A stretch of DNA of 12,388 nucleotides, taken from an uncultured Bacteroidales bacterium (GTDB lineage Bacteria; Bacteroidota; Bacteroidia; Bacteroidales; Bacteroidaceae). Positions within the stretch are counted from its first letter, which is position 1, and every line of letters begins with the position of its first letter. Below the pieces are notes generated by a model. It saw only the letters and a list, made by a program, of their open reading frames with translations. It had not been told where the DNA came from and did no database searches. Location of the stretch: contig CANBEE010000060.1 in the NCBI GenBank assembly GCA_947367415.1, positions 1 through 12,388 on the forward strand, in the 5' to 3' direction. Both the position numbers and the translations under genes were made by a program. This document shows positions 1 to 6,088 of this stretch, piece by piece.

Positions 1-75
1 GCAATAGATAGGGAACTGATGACAATCTACTGCGAGAACGGGAAAGTCTATACTTCCGATTTCAACACCATGTAA
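1..75 (+). CDS. 3' end of an unidentified upstream gene (partial)
   Basis: Frame 1 is open from the first base to a TAA at 73-75, giving a 24-residue C-terminus ending in TSDFNTM. The other two forward frames hit stops within the first 11 bases. The tail is too short to identify; it carries no motif I recognise. It lies on the same strand as the dipeptidase gene downstream, 215 bases away, and its stop codon lies inside a hairpin (72-98). That a gene ends here is likely but not proven, because 24 open codons can arise by chance. Confidence 0.5.
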   Translation, partial: AIDRELMTIYCENGKVYTSDFNTM

Positions 76-98
76 GCAAACCGCAGGGTTTGCCTTAC
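72..98 (+). terminator. Hairpin over the upstream stop codon, possible terminator
   Basis: Bases 72-82 pair with 87-98, giving 11 base pairs with one bulged C (93) and a GCAG loop (83-86). The stem includes the TAA stop of the upstream frame. There is no T-run directly after it, so it is not a textbook intrinsic terminator; it may instead stabilise the 3' end of the mRNA. Confidence 0.4.
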
Positions 99-194
99 AT
101 AATGCTACAAAAAATCTGTACAGGATTTCTTCACGTTTTGTCCCGGTCTGCACAAAAAGTTAAGGGAAATAGTGGGGCTATACAAAGATTTTAT

Positions 195-202
195 TACCTT
201 TA
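195..202 (+). promoter_or_regulatory. Weak -7 promoter box for the dipeptidase gene
   Basis: TACCTTTA matches the Bacteroidetes TAnnTTTG box except for its last base. No TTTG is visible at the expected -33 position. Transcription from here would give a 5' leader of about 80 bases before the ATG at 291. This is the best promoter candidate in the 215-base gap, but it is weak. Confidence 0.4.
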
Positions 203-211
203 CATCGCAAA

Positions 212-242
212 ACCGCCAAAGGCGCTGCAGAGCGCAGACGGT
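212..242 (+). promoter_or_regulatory. Leader with two mutually exclusive hairpins
   Basis: CGCC (214-217) can pair with GGCG (221-224) across an AAA loop. Alternatively GCGCT (222-226) pairs with AGCGC (231-235) across a GCAG loop, flanked by ACCG (212-215) and CGGT (239-242). The two folds share bases 214-215 and 222-224 and so cannot coexist. This could be a post-transcriptional switch in the dipeptidase leader, or a chance feature of a GC-rich stretch. Confidence 0.25.
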
Positions 243-290
243 GGATGAGATAAAAGGTATATAAATAGTATAAAAACGCAACAAAGCAAA

Positions 291-1934
291 ATGAAAAAGT
301 TATTCCTGACAGTAGTGACACTGCTTGCCGCCATCACGAGCGGTATGGCGTGTACGAACCTTATCGTAGGTAAGGCCGCATCGGCTGATGGGTCTGTTAT
401 CGTGAGTTATTCGGCCGACTCGTACGGCATGTTTGGTTACCTTTGCCACTATCCCGCTGGCGTACATGCCGAGGGTACCGTGCGTGAGGTGTATGACTGG
501 GATTCGGGCAAATATCTGGGCCGCATCCCGGAGGCTCAGCAGACCTATAATGTGGTGGGCAACATCAACGAGCATCAGCTCACTATCGCCGAGACCACTT
601 TCGGTGGACGTGAGGAACTGGTCAACCCTGAGGGTATCATCGACTACGGTAGCCTTATCTACATCGCGCTGCAGCGCTCGAAGACCGCTCGCGAGGCTAT
701 CGACGTGATGACTTCGCTTGTGGAGGAGTATGGCTACTACAGCAGTGGTGAGAGCTTCACCATTGCCGACCCCAATGAGGTGTGGATCATGGAGATGATA
801 GGTAAGGGCCCTGGCCGCAAGGGTGCCGTGTGGGTAGCTATCCGCGTGCCCGACGACTGCATCTCGGCTCATGCCAACCAGGCACGCATCCGTCAGTTTC
901 CCTTGAAGGACAAGGAGAATTGCCGTTACTCAAAGGATGTGATCAAGTTTGCCCGCGAGATGGGCTACTTCGACGGTAAGGACAGTGAGTTTGACTTTGC
1001 TGCTGCTTACTGCCCGGCCGACTTTGGTGGTCTGCGCTACTGCGATGCCCGTGTGTGGAGCTACTTCAATATGTATGCTGACCTCGACATGAACCAATAC
1101 CTTCCCTGGGCTATGGGCGATGCTTCGGCTACTCCGATGCCTCTCTTCGTGAAACCCAAGCAGAAGGTGTCTGTACGTGACGTGCAGGCTGCCATGCGCG
1201 ATCATTATGAAGGTACTCCAATGGACATTACTGGTGATCTCGGTGCAGGCCCCTGGAGCATGCCTTATCGCCCCTCGCCCCTGAGCTTCCAGGTGGATGG
1301 CGTGGAGTATTTCAACGAGCGTCCCATCTCGACCCAGCAGACTGCCTTCACTTTCGTATCGCAGATGCGCAACTGGCTGCCCAACCCCGTAGGTGGCGTG
1401 CTGTGGTTCGGTACCGACGATGCCAACATGGCTGTATTCACCCCCGTATACTGCTGTACCAACGATGTGCCCGAGTGCTACGATGTAGAGACTGCCGATG
1501 CTGTTACCTTCTCGGAGAAGTCGTCGTTCTGGCTTTTCAATATGGTGTCAAACATGGTATACCCTCGCTACTCGGCTCTTATAGGTGACTTGAAGAAAGT
1601 ACAGAAGGATGCTGAGGATGCTTTTGAACGCAATCAGCCCACCGTGGAGGCCAAGGCTGTGGAGCTCTACAAGGACAATCCTCCCAAGGCTGTGGCCATG
1701 CTCACCAAGTACACCGCCGAGATGGCTCAGAGTACTATGGAGGCATGGGGCGACCTTGCTAAGTTCCTTATCGTGAAGCACAACGATATGGTGGTGAAGC
1801 CCACGAATGAGGATGGTACCTTCAAGCGTACTGAGACTGGCTATGGTGCCTCTCCCGTACGTCCCGGCTATCCTGAGGACTTCAACCGCCGCGTGGTGAA
1901 GGAGACAGGTGACCGTTACTTGATGAAGAAGTAA
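291..1934 (+). CDS. Secreted C69-family dipeptidase
   Basis: A 547-residue protein of the peptidase C69 (PepD-like, formerly U34) family, N-terminal-nucleophile hydrolases that cleave dipeptides. Residues 1-20 form a signal peptide (MKK, a hydrophobic core, SGMA). They are followed at once by C21-T-N, the family's nucleophile, and by GKAASADGS, a conserved family stretch. Cleavage after A20 would therefore both export the enzyme and expose the catalytic cysteine. The body carries strings typical of the Bacteroidales members, such as TTFGGREEL, IADPNEVWIMEMIGKGPG and WFGTDDANM. The length fits secreted members of the family. The gene stands alone, with a weak promoter and structured leader upstream and a strong terminator behind it, so it is probably monocistronic. 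The region before the ATG is A-rich without a Shine-Dalgarno sequence. A role in periplasmic peptide degradation is inferred; substrate preference cannot be read from the sequence. Confidence 0.94.
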   Translation: MKKLFLTVVTLLAAITSGMACTNLIVGKAASADGSVIVSYSADSYGMFGYLCHYPAGVHAEGTVREVYDWDSGKYLGRIPEAQQTYNVVGNINEHQLTIAETTFGGREELVNPEGIIDYGSLIYIALQRSKTAREAIDVMTSLVEEYGYYSSGESFTIADPNEVWIMEMIGKGPGRKGAVWVAIRVPDDCISAHANQARIRQFPLKDKENCRYSKDVIKFAREMGYFDGKDSEFDFAAAYCPADFGGLRYCDARVWSYFNMYADLDMNQYLPWAMGDASATPMPLFVKPKQKVSVRDVQAAMRDHYEGTPMDITGDLGAGPWSMPYRPSPLSFQVDGVEYFNERPISTQQTAFTFVSQMRNWLPNPVGGVLWFGTDDANMAVFTPVYCCTNDVPECYDVETADAVTFSEKSSFWLFNMVSNMVYPRYSALIGDLKKVQKDAEDAFERNQPTVEAKAVELYKDNPPKAVAMLTKYTAEMAQSTMEAWGDLAKFLIVKHNDMVVKPTNEDGTFKRTETGYGASPVRPGYPEDFNRRVVKETGDRYLMKK

Positions 1935-1959
1935 GTCGGTAGCACTCCATTTGCTTATT

Positions 1960-1992
1960 AATGGCCGCAGAAAGTACTGCGGCCATTTTTTT
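1960..1992 (+). terminator. Strong intrinsic terminator after the dipeptidase gene
   Basis: An 11-bp perfect stem (1960-1970 with 1977-1987), containing GGCCGCAG and CTGCGGCC, closes a 6-base AAAGTA loop and runs into a tract of seven T (1986-1992). It begins 25 bases after the stop codon. It separates the dipeptidase and MORN genes into different transcripts. Confidence 0.92.
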
Positions 1993-2029
1993 ATTCCTAA
2001 CAATAAAAAGGCATTTTTCTAAAACTATT

Positions 2030-2061
2030 CTTGTGCATTCGTTTGCCTTTTATTACCTTTG
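2030..2061 (+). promoter_or_regulatory. Bacteroidetes promoter of the MORN gene
   Basis: The -7 box TACCTTTG (2054-2061) matches TAnnTTTG perfectly. CTTG at 2030-2033 lies 20 bases upstream and fits the -33 box (TTTG) in three of four bases. Transcription should start only a few bases after 2061, at or very near the ATG at 2066. Confidence 0.72.
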
Positions 2062-2065
2062 CGTC

Positions 2066-3220
2066 ATGAATATACGTAAACATACTATACATCACATACT
2101 ACTTTTATTAGGCTTGCTGTGCATTACTCCAACCACAGCAGTGGCCAAGGTTAATGTCGTGCAGAAGGTGCTTGTCCGTCAGAAGGAGAAGGTGCTTCGC
2201 GATGGCTCTGTATATATAGGGGATGTTATGCTCATGCGTCCTCATGGGACTGGAGAGCTCACTTTTCCCGATGGCAGCGTATATCAAGGCGCTTTTGAGT
2301 ATGGCAAACGTCACGGGCAGGGTACAATGACCTACGCTAACGGTGAACGCTATGAAGGTGAGTGGGTCAAGAATACCCGCACTGGACGTGGCATCCTCCA
2401 TTATGTGGACGGACGCCGCTACGAAGGCGCTTTCATTGCTGATGTCATCCAGGGATTTGGAACCATGTACTATGTCAATGGTGACACCTACACTGGCTTG
2501 TGGGAAGATGGTATGCGTCATGGAAATGGCGTGTATATATGGTGCTATGATGGCTCCAACTATAACGGTTCCTGGAATCGCGACCACAAGGAGGGCAAGG
2601 GACGTATGTTTTGGCTCGATGGCTCCAGCTATGAAGGCTATTGGAAGAATGATGTCCGTAATGGCGAGGGAACCTTCCTTTATGCTAATGGCGATGAATA
2701 TACAGGACAATGGCTCAACAATCTGCAACACGGCAAGGGAGAGTATCGTTTCTCTGATGGCGATGTGTATGTAGGTGAATATGCTAATGGCATTCGCACT
2801 GGATATGGTGTCTATACCCGTGCCAATGGCAGCCGCTACTCTGGAGAGTATAAAGATGGAGCTATAGATGGACGTGGCCGCTTCGAGATGGCAAGCGGTG
2901 AGGTTTATGATGGTGATTGGCACCAAAATAAACGCCAAGGCAAAGGTATCTGCCATTGGCCCAACGGTGATGTATACGAAGGTGCGTGGCTCGATGACCT
3001 ACCTCATGGCAAGGGCTGCATGACTTTGGCCGACGGTACCATTTATAATGGTGACTATAAGAATGGAAAGAAAAATGGTATAGGCACAATAACTCGCCCT
3101 GACGGTACTCGTCTCGAAGGCTCATTTGTCGACAATCTGCAGGATGGTGAGTTTAAGGAATATGATGCCGATGGCAATCTGCTGAAGACGGTCAACTACG
3201 TTAATGGCATGATGCGGTAG
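2066..3220 (+). CDS. Exported MORN-repeat protein
   Basis: A 384-residue protein. Residues 1-27 form a signal peptide: basic start (NIRKHTIHH), hydrophobic core ILLLLGLLCI, and a TAVA cleavage site. After a short linker come 14 tandem MORN repeats (about residues 49-371) of 23 residues with the pattern YxGxW(x5)HGxG(x6)DG. Repeat 5 has one extra residue, and repeat 14 is degenerate, lacking the GxG. A 13-residue tail follows. MORN repeats form an elongated beta-sheet solenoid that acts as a scaffold in proteins of many functions; no catalytic domain is present, so the role is unknown. A membrane- or envelope-associated scaffold is a guess from the signal peptide. An in-frame ATG at 1961 is rejected as start because it lies inside the preceding terminator. 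The protein could be anchored or fully periplasmic; there is no lipobox cysteine at the cleavage site. Confidence 0.93.
   Translation: MNIRKHTIHHILLLLGLLCITPTTAVAKVNVVQKVLVRQKEKVLRDGSVYIGDVMLMRPHGTGELTFPDGSVYQGAFEYGKRHGQGTMTYANGERYEGEWVKNTRTGRGILHYVDGRRYEGAFIADVIQGFGTMYYVNGDTYTGLWEDGMRHGNGVYIWCYDGSNYNGSWNRDHKEGKGRMFWLDGSSYEGYWKNDVRNGEGTFLYANGDEYTGQWLNNLQHGKGEYRFSDGDVYVGEYANGIRTGYGVYTRANGSRYSGEYKDGAIDGRGRFEMASGEVYDGDWHQNKRQGKGICHWPNGDVYEGAWLDDLPHGKGCMTLADGTIYNGDYKNGKKNGIGTITRPDGTRLEGSFVDNLQDGEFKEYDADGNLLKTVNYVNGMMR
2210..3178 (+). repeat. Fourteen 69-bp coding repeats (MORN array)
   Basis: The DNA encoding residues 49-371 is a tandem array with a 69-base period (72 for the fifth unit). The nucleotide copies are strongly diverged and share mainly the codons for Tyr, Gly and the Asp/Asn-Gly turn, so the array is old and protein-selected rather than a recent DNA duplication. 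Confidence 0.85.
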
Positions 3221-3245
3221 GCAGGAATCAGGAATTATGAGTTAA

Positions 3246-3254
3246 TAGCCTTTG
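3246..3254 (+). promoter_or_regulatory. Possible -7 box for the IMPase gene
   Basis: TAGCCTTTG resembles TAnnTTTG but has three bases, not two, between TA and TTTG, and no clear -33 box. It lies 27 bases before the IMPase ATG. Since no terminator is visible after the MORN gene, read-through from it is an equally good explanation. Confidence 0.25.
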
Positions 3255-3280
3255 CAGAACAATAATTTTCATTGTTCATT

Positions 3281-4087
3281 ATGATAGATTTACAGCAACT
3301 AACCTCGCAAGTTATAGATATCGCCATCGGTGCGGGTCACTTCCTCAAGGAGCAGCGAGCCGCATTTGATAGGGCAGCCGTACAAGAAAAGGGACCTCAC
3401 GACTACGTGTCGTATGTAGACAAGATGTCTGAGCAACGCTTGGTGTCTCTGCTTGGTGCCTTGCTCCCTGAGGCAGGCTTCATTACCGAAGAGAAAACCA
3501 CCCGCCAATGCGCTGAGGAGGAGTATTGCTGGGTTGTAGATCCTCTTGATGGCACTACCAACTTCATTCACGACATGGCTCCCTACTGTGTCAGCATTGC
3601 TTTGCGCAACCGTGAAGAGATTCTCTTGGGAGTCGTTTATGAAGTATGCCGTGCAGAATGCTTCTCGGCCTACAAGGGTGGGGGAGCCTTTCTTAATGGA
3701 CAACCCATCCATGTCAGTACCATTGTCAGTATGGATCAGGCGCAGATTCTTCTCGGTTTCCCCTACGACAGTGCCCGTTTCCGTCCTATTATCCTTGGCG
3801 CAATATCACAGATGTATGGTACCGTAGGTGCTGAGCGCTTGCTTGGCTCTGCTGCTGTTGAACTTTGCTATGTCGCTGCCGGACGTGCCGAGGGACGCAT
3901 CGAAGGTCTCTTGGGCCCTTGGGATGTAGCCGCAGGCACTCTCATCCTTTCCGAGGCAGGTGGTGTAACCACAGATTTCCATGGTGGCAACACATATCTC
4001 ACCGGCCGCGAAGTACTAGCCTCGAATGGACACATCCACGAACCGCTGATGCAGATTGTCGGTAGAGCAATTGAGGGGAATATTTAA
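3281..4087 (+). CDS. Inositol monophosphatase family protein
   Basis: A 268-residue Mg2+-dependent sugar/inositol phosphatase of the IMPase superfamily (SuhB-like). All metal-site motifs are present: D47 in the VDKMSE helix, E70-E71 (TEEK), DPLDGTTNF at 87-95, and WDVAAG at 214-219. The length is normal for the family. I chose the ATG at 3281; an in-frame TTG at 3272 would add three residues. The gene lies 60 bases after the MORN gene on the same strand and may be co-transcribed. It faces the aromatic-acid operon end to end. Members hydrolyse inositol-1-phosphate, related sugar phosphates, or 3'-phosphoadenosine phosphate (CysQ type). The sequence here does not decide between these, though the short form without insertions argues for the IMPase/SuhB side. 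Confidence 0.92.
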   Translation: MIDLQQLTSQVIDIAIGAGHFLKEQRAAFDRAAVQEKGPHDYVSYVDKMSEQRLVSLLGALLPEAGFITEEKTTRQCAEEEYCWVVDPLDGTTNFIHDMAPYCVSIALRNREEILLGVVYEVCRAECFSAYKGGGAFLNGQPIHVSTIVSMDQAQILLGFPYDSARFRPIILGAISQMYGTVGAERLLGSAAVELCYVAAGRAEGRIEGLLGPWDVAAGTLILSEAGGVTTDFHGGNTYLTGREVLASNGHIHEPLMQIVGRAIEGNI

Positions 4088-4093
4088 TATTGA

Positions 4094-4113
4094 ATGCCTC
4101 ATGGCGTATTTTT
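4094..4113 (+). terminator. Small hairpin plus T-run after the IMPase gene
   Basis: ATGCC (4094-4098) pairs with GGCGT (4103-4107), including one G-T pair, around a TCAT loop, and is followed by five T (4109-4113). The stem is short, so this is a weak terminator at best; the palindrome at 4225-4256 is the more convincing stop. Confidence 0.3.
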
Positions 4114-4224
4114 GTTTGCTCTTCTCGTTTCGTTTGCAACACTTCCTCCTAATAAGGGACGATAGCGCTTTGGAGGTAGCTCTGTATATCGAAACCTTTA
4201 CTTTAGATTTCGAATGAACTAGAA

Positions 4225-4256
4225 AATATCCCCGAGCAAATTTGCTCGGGGATATT
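4225..4256. terminator. Perfect 32-bp palindrome, terminator between convergent genes
   Basis: Bases 4225-4240 are the exact reverse complement of 4241-4256 (core CCCCGAGCAAATTTGCTCGGGG). It lies 8 bases beyond the stop of the minus-strand ACT gene. On the minus strand the stem is followed by a short T-run (four T in five bases), making it a good terminator for the five-gene operon. On the plus strand there is no T-run, but it would still block the transcript coming from the IMPase gene. Confidence 0.85.
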
Positions 4257-4264
4257 AGTAGAAA

Positions 4265-4675
4265 TTAAATTCTGTTATGTATGTTGCAGTCGCACTCCTT
4301 CAGCACCTGGATGCAGTGGTCGATGTCGTTGGGGCGGATGATGACATTGGCTTGGTCGCCCTCGGCAAAGGCATACATGTACTCGATGAAGATATGCTGC
4401 TCGGCCAAGTGATCGAGGATGTGAGATAGCGAGCCGGCTACGTTGGGGCAGGTAATCCACACCACATCGGTCAGCATCACGGCAAAGTTGGCTTCGCGCA
4501 GTACCTCTACGGCTTTGTCAACCTCCGAAACGATTAGGCGGAGTATGCCGAAATCGGTGGTCTCGGCCATGCTAAAGGCGTGCATGTTGATGCCGTGCTG
4601 GCCCAATATCTTGGTCACTTCGTTGATTCTTCCGGTCTTGTTCTCAAGGAAGATGGATAATTGCTTGATGGTCAT
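4265..4675 (-). CDS. Tandem ACT-domain protein
   Basis: A 136-residue protein made only of two ACT domains, roughly residues 1-66 and 70-136. ACT domains bind amino acids at dimer interfaces and regulate enzymes. The ligand-loop pattern appears in each: ENKTGRINEV (N12, G15) and PNVAGSL (N78, G81). There is no catalytic or DNA-binding part. It is the last gene of the minus-strand operon, 88 bases after the ligase gene and just before the terminator palindrome. This context suggests that it senses aromatic amino acids and tunes the pathway, but the partner enzyme is inferred. Stand-alone ACT pairs are often labelled as acetolactate synthase small-subunit-like; no ALS large subunit lies nearby, so that label is not favoured. 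Confidence 0.9.
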   Translation of the reverse strand: MTIKQLSIFLENKTGRINEVTKILGQHGINMHAFSMAETTDFGILRLIVSEVDKAVEVLREANFAVMLTDVVWITCPNVAGSLSHILDHLAEQHIFIEYMYAFAEGDQANVIIRPNDIDHCIQVLKECDCNIHNRI

Positions 4676-4763
4676 AATTTGATTTGAGTTGTGAACTATG
4701 AGTGATGAGTGATGCTGAGCTGTCTATTTGAATGAAGCTCAGAGTTTATGACTCACTGCTCCA
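4676..4763. repeat. Intergenic gap with a 7-bp tandem repeat
   Basis: The 88-base gap between the ligase and ACT genes contains ATGAGTG twice in tandem plus a partial third copy (4698-4714). It has no clear promoter box or long hairpin and no ORF worth calling. It is the widest gap in the operon. Confidence 0.55.
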
Positions 4764-6065
4764 TTATACTAATTTTCTCTTGTCTATCACATGCTTGCCC
4801 TTTCCTTGGCTACGCTCGATGCTGCCTGGCTCCATGAGTTTGACGTCGGCGCTGATGGAGAGCACGCTTTTGAGCTTGTCGGCGAGGGTCTTCTTCATGC
4901 TGAGCATGCGGCCTATATCGTCGCCGAAGAAGTCGCGGCGCACCTCTACCTGCACTTGCAGGGTGTCGAGGTTGTTCACGCGGTCGACAACAAGCATGTA
5001 CTGAGGCTCGAACTCGGGCATCTCAAGGATGACGCTTTCGACCTGTGAGGGGAATACGTTGATGCCTCGGATGATGAGCATATCGTCGCTACGTCCGATG
5101 ATGCGTCCCATGCGTACAGAGGTGCGTCCGCAGGCACACGTCCCGTCGTACAGGGTGCAGAGGTCCTTGGTACGGTAGCGGAGCAGGGGCATGCCCTCTT
5201 TGGTGAGGGTGGTAAATACCAACTCGCCCTGCTGGCCGTAGGTGAGCTGCTCAAGGGTGTCGGGATGGATGATCTCGGGATAGAAGTGGTCTTCGCAGAT
5301 GTGTGAGCCATCCTGTACCTCGCACTCGTAGGAGACACCGGGACCCATGATTTCGCTGAGTCCGTAGAGGTTGAAACCCTTCAGCCCGAGGTGCTCCTCG
5401 ATTTCCTTGCGCATGTTCTCGGTCCATGGCTCGGCTCCGAAGGCACCTACCCGCAGGCTGATGTCGTCCTTGGTGAGTCCCATCTTTTCGAGAGTCTCCG
5501 CCAGGTAGAGTGCGTAGGAGGGTGTACAGGCGATACCTGTGATGTGGAGGTCGCGGATGAGGCGGATATGCTTCTCGGTGTTGCCCGTCGAGGTGGGGAT
5601 GACGGTAGCTCCGAGGTTCTCTACGCCATAGTGTGCACCTAATCCGCCGGTGAAGAGTCCGTATCCGTAGCTCACGGAGAAGGTGTCGTCACGTGTGATG
5701 CCATAGGCGGTCAGGGCGCGTGTCATCACCTCGGACCATACGGCAAGGTCCTTGCGGGTGTAGCCCACGATGGTGGGGTTGCCGGTGGTGCCCGATGAGG
5801 CATGCACACGCACAATCTCAGAGGGTGGGGCGGCCTGCAAGCCGTAGGGGTAGTTGTCGCGAAGGTCCTGCTTGGTGGTGAAGGGTAGCTTCACGATGTC
5901 GTCGATGCTATGTATGTCCTCGGGAGATAGGTCCATCGCCTGCATCTTGTTGCGATAGAAGGGGACATTGTGGTACACATAGGTGACCAACTTCTGTAGC
6001 CGCTTGCTCTGCAGCGCGTGCATTTCGTCGCGGCTCATGCATTCTTTGTAGGGATTCCAAATCAT
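4764..6065 (-). CDS. paaK: Phenylacetate (arylacetate)-CoA ligase
   Basis: A 433-residue adenylate-forming enzyme of the PaaK family, which joins phenylacetate or another arylacetate to CoA with ATP cleaved to AMP. It shows the phosphate-binding loop SSGTTGNPT at 90-98, the AEPW stretch at 211-214, YGLSEIMGPG at 234-243 (family Y-G-x-[ST]-E core), YRTKDL at 297-302, the hinge-region GRSDDMLIIRG at 324-334, and a C-terminal Lys (K422, in QGKGK) in the position of the catalytic lysine. The length is exactly family-typical. It starts 23 bases after the aminotransferase stop and is co-transcribed with it. Next to IorAB, the ligase may run in reverse to gain ATP from arylacetyl-CoA, or forward to activate scavenged arylacetate for reductive carboxylation. 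There are no ring-oxidation genes (paaA-E) here, so aerobic phenylacetate breakdown is unlikely. Confidence 0.93.
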   Translation of the reverse strand: MIWNPYKECMSRDEMHALQSKRLQKLVTYVYHNVPFYRNKMQAMDLSPEDIHSIDDIVKLPFTTKQDLRDNYPYGLQAAPPSEIVRVHASSGTTGNPTIVGYTRKDLAVWSEVMTRALTAYGITRDDTFSVSYGYGLFTGGLGAHYGVENLGATVIPTSTGNTEKHIRLIRDLHITGIACTPSYALYLAETLEKMGLTKDDISLRVGAFGAEPWTENMRKEIEEHLGLKGFNLYGLSEIMGPGVSYECEVQDGSHICEDHFYPEIIHPDTLEQLTYGQQGELVFTTLTKEGMPLLRYRTKDLCTLYDGTCACGRTSVRMGRIIGRSDDMLIIRGINVFPSQVESVILEMPEFEPQYMLVVDRVNNLDTLQVQVEVRRDFFGDDIGRMLSMKKTLADKLKSVLSISADVKLMEPGSIERSQGKGKHVIDKRKLV

Positions 6066-6088
6066 GGGGAATATCTTTATTGTCGTTA

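Noticed and set aside
1961..2065. N-terminal extension of the MORN protein from an ATG at 1961
   Set aside because: The codons are read from the terminator hairpin and the promoter of the gene; the extension would also bury the signal peptide that begins at 2066.
2108..2956. Minus-strand 282-codon ORF across the MORN gene
   Set aside because: It is antisense to the repeat array; the period of the MORN codons keeps the opposite frame free of stops. It has no start context, and its residues simply mirror the repeats.
2210..3178. Regular DNA repeats suggestive of CRISPR or a minisatellite
   Set aside because: The 69-base period is an exact multiple of codons, copies differ strongly at the DNA level, and no spacer-like segments exist; it is the MORN coding array.
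4101..4217. 38-codon plus-strand ORF after the IMPase gene
   Set aside because: It has no promoter and no recognisable motif and overlaps a possible terminator stem; its length is within what chance gives.
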